Shown piece by piece: positions 1 to 8,737 of a DNA stretch of 64,000 nt. Each line of letters opens with the position of its first letter. Position 1 is the stretch's first letter. Made by a program: the position numbers and the translations under genes. The DNA comes from Cellvibrio sp. KY-YJ-3 (GTDB taxonomy: Bacteria; Pseudomonadota; Gammaproteobacteria; Pseudomonadales; Cellvibrionaceae): assembly GCF_008806955.1 (NCBI RefSeq), contig NZ_CP031727.1, positions 930,001 to 994,000 of the forward strand, read 5' to 3'. The notes beneath the pieces are model-generated. The model did not search any database. It was not told the DNA's origin and saw nothing but the letters and a program-made list of their open reading frames with translations.

Positions 1-905
1 ATAATTATTGGTTGTGGGCGATTGCAGCGCTGGCGTTTATTGCGATTTTTGCATTGAAAATTCCCTTCCCTTATATAGTGATCGGCGCCGGAGTTTTGGG
101 TTACATAGGTGGGCGCTGGCGACCCAATGTATTTCAATCCGTCGGTCACAATACTGCACAAAAAAATTACGGCTCTGCCCTGATTGATGACCATACGCCC
201 ACGCCTGCGCATGCATTATTTCGCTGGTCGCGTTTGACTGGCATTGTGCTTGTGGGTGCAGCGCTCTGGTTAATTCCTATGGCACTGCTCTGGTCAGTTT
301 ATGGCTGGCAGCACCAGTTCACCCAAATGGCCTGGTTTTTTACCAAAGCGGCGCTGCTCACCTTTGGTGGTGCCTATGCGGTGTTGCCCTATGTGTACCA
401 AGGTGCGGTGACCCATTATTCCTGGCTCACGCCCACTCAAATGATTGATGGTTTGGCGCTGGGTGAAACCACGCCCGGGCCGTTAATTATGGTGGTGGCT
501 TTTGTCGCGTTTGTGGGTGCCTATGTGCAGCAGGCCTTGGGTGCTGATTTGCAATTTGTAGCGGGCGCAACGGCCGCTATTATCGTTACCTGGTTTACGT
601 TTTTGCCGTCGTTTATTTTTATTTTTGCGGGGGCTCCGCTGATTGAAACTACCCATCAAAATATAAAATTCACCGCACCGCTGACGGCCATTACTGCAGC
701 AGTGGTTGGGGTGATTGTTAACCTGGCATTATTTTTCGCCTATCACATTATCTGGCCAGAGGGTTTTAGCGGCGAGCTGGATTGGCTATCGGCCGTGATT
801 GCGCTGCTGGCGGCGGTGGCATTGTTTCGTTTTAATATCAGCGTGATGAAGGTGATCGGTGCCTGTGCGCTGATTGGTCTGTTAGTACACACCCTGATGT
901 TATAA
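1..905 (+). CDS. chrA: Chromate transporter ChrA, C-terminal part (cut by window edge)
   Basis: The reading frame is open to the first base, so the true start lies outside the window; the TTG at 12 is not a convincing start. About 300 residues are visible. They include a complete C-terminal CHR domain with the family signature: a KAALLTFGGAYAVLP stretch, then an ALGETTPGPL stretch, within about six hydrophobic segments. In the CHR (ChrA) family this membrane protein exports chromate from the cytoplasm. The first CHR repeat of a usual 390-450 residue protein would lie to the left. The gene ends 17 bp before a convergent drug-exporter gene. The family call is firm. Chromate as substrate is inferred from the family only. 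Confidence 0.88.
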   Translation, partial: NYWLWAIAALAFIAIFALKIPFPYIVIGAGVLGYIGGRWRPNVFQSVGHNTAQKNYGSALIDDHTPTPAHALFRWSRLTGIVLVGAALWLIPMALLWSVYGWQHQFTQMAWFFTKAALLTFGGAYAVLPYVYQGAVTHYSWLTPTQMIDGLALGETTPGPLIMVVAFVAFVGAYVQQALGADLQFVAGATAAIIVTWFTFLPSFIFIFAGAPLIETTHQNIKFTAPLTAITAAVVGVIVNLALFFAYHIIWPEGFSGELDWLSAVIALLAAVALFRFNISVMKVIGACALIGLLVHTLML

Positions 906-921
906 ATCAGGATGTATTTTT

Positions 922-2256
922 TTAATCGGTGTGTTTCGCAGAATATTTTTTACTGCCGCCATCGGCCCAGAGTGTTGCCAGCAAACCCAGTGTCGGCACA
1001 ATAATAAAACCCAGGGTTACGGGCATAACGGATTGGTTGTACGCCTGGCCTATGTAAGTGCCCAAGCCCATGGAAATAAGCGATGAGCTAGCGCCTATCA
1101 CCGCCGCTGCTATGCCGGCCACATGCCCCATGGGTTCCATAGCAATCGCGTTTAAATTGCCAAACACCAAACCAAAACTAAAAAATAAAATGCTGGCGTA
1201 AATCACAAACATCCAGAGTGCGGGTGTTATAAAAAACTGCAGCAATAAAAATAAAATTGAGCTGGCGATAATCACGTAAATCGCACGGCGGCTAATAAAA
1301 TGCATGCCCAGGCGCTCGACAAAACGCGAATTAAAAAAGGATGCAAAACCCAGCACCAGCGCCAAACCGCCAAAATATACGGTAAACAGTTTTCCGGTGC
1401 CGTAAAGCTCCTGCAGGATTTGTTGCGATGAATTGATGTAACCCAAAAAGCAGCCAAAAAATAAACCCATCGCCAGGGTGTAACCGGCGGTGAGGCGATT
1501 GCTGATCACGGTTTTAAAACCATCGCTAATTGCTTTCACACTGAACGCAATGCGTTTTTCACGCGGCAGGGTTTCTTCCAAACGGAAAAAAATTAATGCG
1601 ATGACTGCCGCTGCAAAAATCAGGTAGAACACAAAAATCGCGCGCCAGTCGGCGACCAACATAATGGCCTGCCCGATGCTCGGCGCCAGTGCGGGTACGG
1701 TGATAAAAATCATCATCACCACCGACATAATTTTTGCCATTTGGCGCCCGGCAAATTTGTCGCGCACAATAGAAATGGCGCAAATGTAAGGGCCGGAAAC
1801 CCCCAACCCCTGCACAAAACGGCCGAGCAGCAATGCGGTTAAATCCTGCGCAAAAATGCACAGCACTGTGCCGAGCAAAAATAAACCTAAACCCGCATAG
1901 AGAATTTTTTTGCGCCCCAAGGCATCGGACAATGGCCCGCTTACCAATTGCCCCAGCGCCAAACCGGCAAATAACAGACTGATTAACAACTGCGCCTGAT
2001 TGGGGTGCGCCATAACAATGTCGGCGCGAATCATATCGAAGGCGGGCAAGACCGCATCAATCGCGAGTGCCGTCATGGACATCATCAGCGCGACCAACAC
2101 AATAAATTCACCGGTAGGTGACGGCGCGGGTAGATGTGTGGCTTGCTGGCTGGGGGAGTGAGTGACGGGTTCGGTGGAATTCATGGGGAAATCAGTCGCT
2201 TTAGATAAAAATGGAAATAAATAAGAAAAATATGACTGCTGGCGCAGCTTGGGCAT
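922..2256 (-). CDS. Bcr/CflA-family MFS drug exporter
   Basis: A 444-residue inner-membrane protein with 12 predicted hydrophobic segments. After a 45-residue cytoplasmic N-terminus comes the MFS motif-A loop in the form GPLSDALGRKKILYAG, then LLGRFVQGLGVSGPYICA, typical of the Bcr/CflA subgroup of proton-driven multidrug exporters. The start at 2256 follows AGGAG with 8-base spacing and is preferred over the internal ATG at 2184, although the longer N-terminus is unusually extended. It is transcribed divergently from the serine hydrolase operon. Bcr-type members export bicyclomycin, sulfonamides or chloramphenicol. The substrate here cannot be told from sequence. Confidence 0.85.
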   Translation of the reverse strand: MPKLRQQSYFSYLFPFLSKATDFPMNSTEPVTHSPSQQATHLPAPSPTGEFIVLVALMMSMTALAIDAVLPAFDMIRADIVMAHPNQAQLLISLLFAGLALGQLVSGPLSDALGRKKILYAGLGLFLLGTVLCIFAQDLTALLLGRFVQGLGVSGPYICAISIVRDKFAGRQMAKIMSVVMMIFITVPALAPSIGQAIMLVADWRAIFVFYLIFAAAVIALIFFRLEETLPREKRIAFSVKAISDGFKTVISNRLTAGYTLAMGLFFGCFLGYINSSQQILQELYGTGKLFTVYFGGLALVLGFASFFNSRFVERLGMHFISRRAIYVIIASSILFLLLQFFITPALWMFVIYASILFFSFGLVFGNLNAIAMEPMGHVAGIAAAVIGASSSLISMGLGTYIGQAYNQSVMPVTLGFIIVPTLGLLATLWADGGSKKYSAKHTD

Positions 2257-2376
2257 CTTACTACTCCTGACTTACTACCGCACCGCTTATCCTTCCTTTA
2301 CCCCGCTCGGCACCTTTTCCCCTTTGGTCTTGGAGCAAAAGCGAAAATAGCTCCACCAATCAAAAGGAGGGATTTT

Positions 2377-4284
2377 ATGAAACACACCCCGGTCATCCGT
2401 TGTTTAGCGTTATGTTGTTATCTCAGCTGTCTTTTTATGAGCAGCTTTCAATCGGCGCTGGCGCAACCAACCGCAGGTGATGATAAGCCTGCACCGCAAA
2501 ATCTTGCGGAGCTGCAAGCGGCGGTGGAAAAAATTCGTGTCGATACCCAGACGCCTGCCATAGGTATCGCACTGGTAACCCGCGATGGTCCGCAATGGGT
2601 TGCCGGGTTGGGCTTGGCGTCGTTGGAGCAACAAACACCTGCCGATGAAAACACCCTGTTCCGTATAGGCTCCATTAGCAAAATGTTTGTGGCTATCGCG
2701 GTGCTCAAATTGGTGGAGGAAGGTCGACTGAATTTGGATGACAAACTGCAGGATCTTGCGCCGGATATCGCCTTTGAAAATCCCTGGGAGCAGACGCACC
2801 CGGTGCGCCTGGTGCACCTGCTGGAACACACCACCGGCTGGGATGATATGAGCCTCGCGGAATACGCCTACGCCGCTGCATCCGACGCTATGAGTTTAAA
2901 AGCGGGGCTGGATTATCGCCCGGCCTCCCGCACATCGCGCTGGGTTCCCGGCACACGTATGGCCTATTGCAATATCGGGCCCGCCGTTGCCGCTTATATT
3001 GTGGAAAAAGTTACCGGCAAAAAATTTGAAGAATATATTCAGGAGCAGGTGTTTGCTCCGCTGCAAATGGATTCCACCAGTTTCTATTATTCAAAGATTT
3101 ATGAAGAGCGCGGCGCCAGCCTCTATGTGAATGGCAAACCGCAAGATTACTGGAATATCATCACCCGCCCAGCGGGTTCGGTAAATTCTTCGGCGAGCGA
3201 CATGGCGAATTTTTTACAGCTGCTGATTAAGCGCGGCGAGTTCGCCCAACAGCAAATAATATCGCCCGCCTCTATTACACGCATGGAAGTAGCACAAACT
3301 ACGCTGGGTTCGGCGGCGGGTATTACCTCGGGTTATGGTTTGCACAACTACACCAGCGGTCACGAAAATTATCAGCTCACATTTCGCGGTCACAACGGCG
3401 GCATGCCCGGCGCCTTGGCAGAACTGGCCTATGTGCCTGAATTAAACGCCGGCTATGTGTTTATGATTAATACCAGCAATCACCAAGCGATGAGCGATAT
3501 TTCAAAACTGCTGCGCGAATTTTTATTGCAAGACAGAAGCCCGCCGAATGTTTCTCCGGTGCCGCTGCCTGAATCTTTTGCTGGTTTATCCGGTTATTAT
3601 CTGCCGATCAATTACCGCAGCGAATTCGCACGCATGTTTAGCGATATTCAGGGCGTGATGAAATTTACCACGAGCGAATATACGTTTAAGCGAGAGCCTT
3701 TGTTGGGTGGCTGGAAAAGTAGTGACTACGCTCGTGCCAGTGACGACAAGGTGTTAATTGATGTCTGGACTGGTTTGCCCAGTATCGCGATTGTGCAAGA
3801 CCCATTGGCAGGGCAAGTGGTGCAAGTCAGCAGTGATTTATTTAAACCGATTTCAGCGCTGCGCGCTTACGGTGTATTGGCAATAAATAGTTTGCTCCTG
3901 CTGGTGAGCGCGCTAAGTCTGCTGTGTTTTCCGGTGTGGGCATTGCGCCGCCGGATTAAACATTTGCCAATGGATGCCAGTGTAAGGGTGCGCGGCTGGC
4001 CGTTAATGACCAGTGTCATTTTGTTCGCGGTGATTTTAGTACCGTCCGTGGGTGGCTCCATGGAAACTCTGGGGCGTATGTCAGTTGTTTCGCTGACGAT
4101 AACGCTCGGCAGTATTCTCTATGCACTCGCGGCGCTGGTATCGCTGCTGGTGCTATGGCGATCTTACGGTCAGGTACACAGCCGGTGGATTTATGGTTAC
4201 GCCTGCCTGCATACCGGTTTGCATTTGTATATGCTGGGCCAACTCGCCGTTTACGGTCTTATCGGTATAAGAACCTGGGTCTGA
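2377..4284 (+). CDS. Membrane-anchored beta-lactamase-fold serine hydrolase
   Basis: A 635-residue protein with an N-terminal signal peptide (cleavage near AQP, residue 30). Residues about 45-390 form a class C beta-lactamase/DD-peptidase domain: the catalytic SISK box (Ser99, Lys102), Tyr197-Cys-Asn199 as the YxN motif, and a HNGG stretch near residue 344 in place of the KTG box. The last ~150 residues carry four hydrophobic segments, so the catalytic domain is periplasmic and tethered to the inner membrane. A very strong ribosome-binding site (AAGGAGGG) precedes the ATG. It lies 4 bp upstream of a LytS-like kinase gene in an apparent operon. Substrate unknown: peptidoglycan peptide, beta-lactam or ester are all possible for the family. 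The coupling to a sensor kinase suggests an envelope-related role (inference). Confidence 0.85.
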   Translation: MKHTPVIRCLALCCYLSCLFMSSFQSALAQPTAGDDKPAPQNLAELQAAVEKIRVDTQTPAIGIALVTRDGPQWVAGLGLASLEQQTPADENTLFRIGSISKMFVAIAVLKLVEEGRLNLDDKLQDLAPDIAFENPWEQTHPVRLVHLLEHTTGWDDMSLAEYAYAAASDAMSLKAGLDYRPASRTSRWVPGTRMAYCNIGPAVAAYIVEKVTGKKFEEYIQEQVFAPLQMDSTSFYYSKIYEERGASLYVNGKPQDYWNIITRPAGSVNSSASDMANFLQLLIKRGEFAQQQIISPASITRMEVAQTTLGSAAGITSGYGLHNYTSGHENYQLTFRGHNGGMPGALAELAYVPELNAGYVFMINTSNHQAMSDISKLLREFLLQDRSPPNVSPVPLPESFAGLSGYYLPINYRSEFARMFSDIQGVMKFTTSEYTFKREPLLGGWKSSDYARASDDKVLIDVWTGLPSIAIVQDPLAGQVVQVSSDLFKPISALRAYGVLAINSLLLLVSALSLLCFPVWALRRRIKHLPMDASVRVRGWPLMTSVILFAVILVPSVGGSMETLGRMSVVSLTITLGSILYALAALVSLLVLWRSYGQVHSRWIYGYACLHTGLHLYMLGQLAVYGLIGIRTWV

Positions 4285-4288
4285 TTTG

Positions 4289-5383
4289 ATGAGTTTTTAT
4301 TTTTTTCCGCGCGATAAATTATTTTGGATTTATCACTGCTCAGTATTAACCGTACTGAGCCTGTTGCAACTTGTCGGATTTATTCTCTGGCGCGAGCAAG
4401 TATGGTTCAACATTGTGGGTGGCTTGCTCTGGTTGCCGCTGTTCACCCTGGCGGTGCTCTATTACCGAAAACTGTATAAAAAGTTTAATTGGCAATCGTT
4501 AAGCATCCTTAAAACAATTCCGTTAGTCATGGGCTATGGTGCCATTTCGGGCTTCGCCGTGGCGATTGTTATGTTCGCCATATTGATCCCCCTATTTTGG
4601 GACCCACTGGTTAGTGCACTGTCATCGGTGGATGCAACGCCAAACATGCGGCACCACATCGCCAACATGGTGGTGAGCAACGGGTTTATTACCCAGCTGG
4701 TTATTTGCGCCTGGATCTCCATGTACATCAGTGTCACCAGCAACAAACGTATCAAAGAGACAGAGCTAATAAACCTGCGTCTGCAGAACAGTTTGCGCGA
4801 GGCGCAATTGAGCAGCCTCGCCAACCAACTCAATCCGCATTTTTTATTTAATGCGATGAATAATATTCGTTTTCTGATTCACGAAAATCCTGAGCGCGCT
4901 GACCGCATGATTACCGAACTGTCGCAAATGCTGCGCTACTCATTGGAAACCAGCAAAAAAGATAAAGTATTGTTGAGCGAAGAAATTGCAATGATTGAGC
5001 GCTACATCGACATTGTAAAAATCCAGCTTGAGGAGCGGCTGCAATTTTCCATGGCAATCGCGCAGGAGCTGTACCAATATCCGGTGCCGCCAATGATGTT
5101 GCAAATGCTGGTGGAAAATGCCATCAAACATGGGTTGGATAATTTACGCCAAGGCGGCCGCTTGCGTATTACCGGCAACGAAGAAACAAATCACATTCGC
5201 TTTGATATAACCAACGATATTGCCGCCAGCAATAATAATTTTCCGCCCGGCACAGGCATCGGGCTGGTTAACATCGAGCAGCGGCTAAAACTACTTTATG
5301 GTGATCAAGCGTCGCTTAACCTTGCCAACAGCGCCAGCGAATTCAGTGTGCTTGTGCGCATCCCCAAAGAGGCCCAGCTATGA
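4289..5383 (+). CDS. LytS/YehU-type sensor histidine kinase
   Basis: A 364-residue kinase. Residues 1-150 hold four membrane segments with short loops and no recognisable periplasmic sensor domain. A short coiled coil (about 150-175) leads to the His_kinase (PF06580) phosphoacceptor motif QLNPHFLFNAMNN with His184. The HATPase domain follows, with an N box (MLVENAIKHGLD) and a G box (GTGIGLVNIEQRL). The start is taken at the ATG at 4289 directly after the upstream stop. It overlaps the response-regulator gene by 4 bp (ATGA), so kinase and regulator are translationally coupled. The upstream serine hydrolase in the same operon may supply or process the signal (inference). The domain call is clear; the stimulus is not. 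Confidence 0.9.
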   Translation: MSFYFFPRDKLFWIYHCSVLTVLSLLQLVGFILWREQVWFNIVGGLLWLPLFTLAVLYYRKLYKKFNWQSLSILKTIPLVMGYGAISGFAVAIVMFAILIPLFWDPLVSALSSVDATPNMRHHIANMVVSNGFITQLVICAWISMYISVTSNKRIKETELINLRLQNSLREAQLSSLANQLNPHFLFNAMNNIRFLIHENPERADRMITELSQMLRYSLETSKKDKVLLSEEIAMIERYIDIVKIQLEERLQFSMAIAQELYQYPVPPMMLQMLVENAIKHGLDNLRQGGRLRITGNEETNHIRFDITNDIAASNNNFPPGTGIGLVNIEQRLKLLYGDQASLNLANSASEFSVLVRIPKEAQL

Positions 5384-6144
5384 AAGCGATTGTGGTAGAG
5401 GACTCGCGTTTGGCGCGTGAAGGTTTGATTAATATGTTGCGCAGTTTTGCTGAGCTACAAGTGGTTGGTGAAGCGGATCATCCTGCCAGCGCGTTGAAGT
5501 TAATTCAGGAACTAAAACCCGAGGTTATTTTTCTCGATATTCATATGCCCGGCGAAAGCGGTTTTGATCTGTTGGAAAAACTCGACTATATGCCGCGCAT
5601 AATTTTTACTACCGCTTATTCGGAATACGCCATCCGCTCGTTTGATTATCACGCGGTGGATTACCTGCTAAAACCTATTAGTCAGGAGCGCCTTGCACTT
5701 GCCATTCATAAACTGACTGCCGGTGTTAATTATGACAATGGCAATTACGACAGTAGCAATCAGGATAGCAACAATCACCAAAGTGTCGGCAATGACAGCA
5801 AACCACCGCTGGATATCAACAGCCAGATTTTTATCAAGGATGGCGAAAAATGTCATTTGGTTGCACTGAACTCTATTCGCTATTTTGAAAGCTGCAAAAA
5901 CTACGTGCGGTTATTTTTTAATGAACACAATGCCTTTATTAAAAAATCACTTAACCAAGTTGAAGAGCGCTTGCCCACAAAATATTTTTTCCGCGTCAAT
6001 CGCCAATACATTGTTAATTTACAAGCAATCGCTTCGATTGAAGAAAGTATTGGCGATGGCTATGAAATTACCATGGACGACGGCAAACAAATCGAGATCT
6101 CCCGCCGCAACGCCCAGGAATTAAAAGAGTTGCTCAGTTTTTAA
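5380..6144 (+). CDS. LytTR-family response regulator
   Basis: A 254-residue two-component regulator. The receiver domain spans about 1-118, with acidic residues at the N-terminus, the phosphoacceptor Asp53 in FLDIHMPG and the conserved Lys in YLLKPIS. An Asn/Asp/Ser-rich linker of about 30 residues (118-150) is compositionally odd and probably flexible. The C-terminal LytTR DNA-binding domain (about 150-254) has the usual FFRVNRQYIVNL signature. It is coupled to the kinase gene by a 4-bp overlap and its stop is 5 bp from a convergent LysR gene. LytTR proteins normally bind direct repeats upstream of their targets. None was identified here, so the regulon is unknown; autoregulation of the hydrolase operon is plausible. 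Confidence 0.92.
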   Translation: MKAIVVEDSRLAREGLINMLRSFAELQVVGEADHPASALKLIQELKPEVIFLDIHMPGESGFDLLEKLDYMPRIIFTTAYSEYAIRSFDYHAVDYLLKPISQERLALAIHKLTAGVNYDNGNYDSSNQDSNNHQSVGNDSKPPLDINSQIFIKDGEKCHLVALNSIRYFESCKNYVRLFFNEHNAFIKKSLNQVEERLPTKYFFRVNRQYIVNLQAIASIEESIGDGYEITMDDGKQIEISRRNAQELKELLSF

Positions 6145-6148
6145 TAGG

Positions 6149-7087
6149 TCAGTTATTGCCGGATTGGCGCTTGCGATATTGCTCCGCCATCAAACTCACA
6201 AACTGCTGCGCGCCCAAACCTAGTGGTCGCTCCCGCGACCAGACCAGATCAATCCACAGCTCCTCGCCATTGGTGAAGTTTTCAATGGGCAATTCCACCA
6301 GCATGCGGCCATTGAGATAGGGTTGCACACAAGCGCGTGGCAGCCAGGCCCAGCCCAGTTCCGCCAGTACCAGCTGTAGCGCTACTTCGGGCTGATCGAC
6401 CCGCCAGTAATGTTCGGATGCGATACAGAATTTATCGCTGGCGGATGGCTTATCGGCCTGGCTGCGGCTACCCACCATCACCTGCCGCACCGGACGCAAT
6501 TGATTGTCGTTGATGGTGCCTGCGGCAGAAACTTCCTGTAGCAGGGGATGGGTGCGGGCGATAACCGCGACCAGCGTTTCGCGGCCCACTTCCTGAAAGT
6601 TTTCGCGCCCATCGGCCGCCGGGCGCTCAAACACCAGCGCGAGTTGCGCGCTGCCCGTGTGCAGTAATTGCAGCGCGTCGGTCTGTGGGGCAGTGATGAT
6701 CTGGGTCTCCAGCAGCGGATATTCTTGGGCGAGTATTCGCAGCGGTTCAACCCAGGGCGTGGCCTGCAACTCCGGTGCAATCACCAGCGTCAAGCGCGCC
6801 TCCAAACCCTGACTTAACTCCAATGCCTGAGTATTCAGCTGCTGCAACTGGCTAATCAACAAGCGCGCTTGCGGTTCCAATGCGCGCGCCAGCGCCGTAG
6901 GTTTGGGTTCGCGCCCGCGGCGATCAAACAACTCCAGCGCCAGCTCCGCCTCCAAATTCGCAATCGCCATGCTCACCGCCGAAGGTACGCGCCCCAACTG
7001 ACGCGCGGCGGCAGAGAAAGAACCGCTATCCAGCACGGCCAAAAACACGCTGATCGTCTCGGAATTAAATGCCCCGTTCATCGCCAT
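6149..7087 (-). CDS. LysR-type transcriptional regulator, likely of the adjacent PACE efflux gene
   Basis: A 312-residue LysR regulator. The N-terminal winged helix-turn-helix covers about residues 8-65, with the typical FSAAARQLGRVPSAVS recognition region, followed by a periplasmic-binding-protein-like effector domain (about 90-295). It is divergent from a PACE-family efflux gene, with 110 bp between start codons. In Acinetobacter the PACE transporter AceI is controlled by a divergently encoded LysR regulator (AceR), so the same arrangement here suggests local control of the transporter. An inverted repeat in the shared intergenic region is a candidate operator. The inducing ligand is unknown. 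Confidence 0.88.
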   Translation of the reverse strand: MAMNGAFNSETISVFLAVLDSGSFSAAARQLGRVPSAVSMAIANLEAELALELFDRRGREPKPTALARALEPQARLLISQLQQLNTQALELSQGLEARLTLVIAPELQATPWVEPLRILAQEYPLLETQIITAPQTDALQLLHTGSAQLALVFERPAADGRENFQEVGRETLVAVIARTHPLLQEVSAAGTINDNQLRPVRQVMVGSRSQADKPSASDKFCIASEHYWRVDQPEVALQLVLAELGWAWLPRACVQPYLNGRMLVELPIENFTNGEELWIDLVWSRERPLGLGAQQFVSLMAEQYRKRQSGNN

Positions 7088-7101
7088 TACGCCTTTATCT
7101 G

Positions 7102-7151
7102 TCAGTAAAACTGATAGTAGCTAACTTTTTCTATCATCACAAAGCATAGAA
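7102..7151. promoter_or_regulatory. Inverted repeats between LysR and PACE genes (candidate LysR site)
   Basis: The divergent intergenic region holds TCAGT-AAA-ACTGA (7102-7114) and a second arm pair TTCTAT / ATAGAA (7129-7134 and 7146-7151). LysR regulators usually bind dyads containing T-N11-A near the divergent promoter. The match is by position and symmetry only. Confidence 0.4.
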
Positions 7152-7197
7152 ACTGGCTGCAATGTGTGGAGTAACAGATAACAACCTAGAGGTAGAT

Positions 7198-7626
7198 ATG
7201 CAGGGCATAAAACGGCGGGTGGTTTACGTCGGCTTGTACGAATTGGTGGCGATTATGCTTTCAGCCCTATTGCTGGAGTGGATAACCGGCGCTGGCGCCG
7301 CGCACTCGGTGGGTATTGCAGTGGCGGCCTCGGCCGTGGCGATGGTGTGGAACCTGGTGTTTAACTGCGGCTTTGAACGCTGGGAACAGCGGCGCGCAAA
7401 CCACGGCCGCAGTATTGGCATACGCCTGCTACATGCGCTGGGCTTTGAAGGCGGCTTGGTGATTTTTCTTGTACCAATCATCGCACTCTGGCTGGACGTC
7501 AGTTTGCTGGAAGCGCTGCTAATGGATTTAGGTTTATTAGCGTTTTTCCTGGTGTACACCTTTGTCTTTAACTGGGTGTTTGATGGGGTATTTGGTTTGC
7601 CGGAGGCAGTCCTGAAAACGTTGTGA
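7198..7626 (+). CDS. PACE-family (AceI-like) biocide efflux transporter
   Basis: A 142-residue protein with four transmembrane helices arranged as two tandem bacterial transmembrane pair (BTP) units, the architecture of the proteobacterial antimicrobial compound efflux family; AceI is about 144 residues. The start at 7198 follows an AGAGGTAG ribosome-binding site and places a glutamate at residue 15 in the first helix, the position of the essential Glu15 in AceI. An upstream in-frame ATG at 7162 lacks such support. PACE proteins export chlorhexidine, acriflavine and, probably natively, short diamines by proton antiport. The divergent LysR gene is the probable regulator. Confidence 0.87.
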   Translation: MQGIKRRVVYVGLYELVAIMLSALLLEWITGAGAAHSVGIAVAASAVAMVWNLVFNCGFERWEQRRANHGRSIGIRLLHALGFEGGLVIFLVPIIALWLDVSLLEALLMDLGLLAFFLVYTFVFNWVFDGVFGLPEAVLKTL

Positions 7627-7691
7627 ATCGCTATTCGTCATAGCACTTATGCACGGGTTCTAGGTGCAGTGATTTAAACATGCGCCCTCTA

Positions 7692-8663
7692 TCAACAAAT
7701 GCTGATAACCACACTGCCCTGTTTATGGCCGCCATCCACATAGGCATGTGCCTCCGCAATCTGCGCCAGTGAATAAGTGCGATCAATCACCGGCTGCAAG
7801 ATACCCGCATCGGCCAGCGCCGCCAGTTCTGCCAGGTCGCTGGCGCGTTCGGCGCAGGGCCCGGCGATCACCCGTTCGCGCTCCCAGAGTGGTAAATAGA
7901 GCGATTGCAACATTTGCGGCAGGGTCGCACTGACTGCGAGCAACCTGCCACCGGGTGCCAGTGCGCGGCAACTTTCGGCCCAGGGCGCATTGCCCTGGGT
8001 ATCCATAATCACGTCATAGCGCTCGCCGCTGCGGGTGAAGTCTTCGCGCTGGTAATCCACCACCTCGTCCGCACCCAAGCGGCGTACCAGGTCGCGGCTG
8101 CTGTCGCTGCAGACCGCCGTGATGCGCGCGCCGTAGTGGCGGGCAAGCTGCAGGGCGGCGCAACCCACTGCGCCACTGGCACCATTAATCAGGATGCTTT
8201 CACCCGCCTGCAGCTGGCCGCGGCGCAAAAAATCCAGGGCGGTGGTGCCACCAAACACCAGGGTCGCAGCCTGGTTAAAATCCAGCTGCACCGGTTTATG
8301 GGCGATGGCGCCATTGGCATCCAAACAGACATATTCGGCATGGGCGCCCATGGTCAGACCGGTGAGGGCGATAATCGCATCACCTGAGTTAAAACGACTG
8401 ACCTCACTGCCTACCGCCACCACAGTACCCGCCAGATCAACGCCAAGAATGGGTCGGCGCGGCGCGCGCATACCAAATACCAGCCGCGAGATCAGTCCAA
8501 ACCCGAGTGGCATCCGCAGGCTGCGCAGGCGCACATCGGCGGAATTGACACAGCTGGCGTGGACTTTCACCAAGAGTTGGTTGGCCTTGGGCCGGGGCTG
8601 TTCCACCTCGGCCAACTGTACAACGCCGGGGGCACCATAGCGGGTATAAACGGCGGCTTTCAT
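7692..8663 (-). CDS. Zinc-free MDR-family NAD(P)-dependent oxidoreductase (quinone oxidoreductase-like)
   Basis: A 323-residue medium-chain dehydrogenase/reductase. The N-terminal GroES-like domain begins with the typical MKAAVYTRYGAPGVVQLAEV sequence and carries the LGVDLAGTVVAVG loop. The nucleotide-binding domain contains INGASGAVGCAALQLARHYG, the dinucleotide-binding motif of quinone oxidoreductase-type members. The cysteines and histidines that bind catalytic zinc in alcohol dehydrogenases are not in place, so a zinc-independent NAD(P)H:quinone or enone reductase is likelier than an alcohol dehydrogenase. It is monocistronic by appearance. The physiological substrate cannot be read from sequence. 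Confidence 0.85.
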   Translation of the reverse strand: MKAAVYTRYGAPGVVQLAEVEQPRPKANQLLVKVHASCVNSADVRLRSLRMPLGFGLISRLVFGMRAPRRPILGVDLAGTVVAVGSEVSRFNSGDAIIALTGLTMGAHAEYVCLDANGAIAHKPVQLDFNQAATLVFGGTTALDFLRRGQLQAGESILINGASGAVGCAALQLARHYGARITAVCSDSSRDLVRRLGADEVVDYQREDFTRSGERYDVIMDTQGNAPWAESCRALAPGGRLLAVSATLPQMLQSLYLPLWERERVIAGPCAERASDLAELAALADAGILQPVIDRTYSLAQIAEAHAYVDGGHKQGSVVISIC

Positions 8664-8737
8664 TGCATATTCCAGGTAGAGGCTATGGCGCGAGTATAGG
8701 TCGCCGGACTGGCGCTAAATGTAACTAACTGTAGGCG

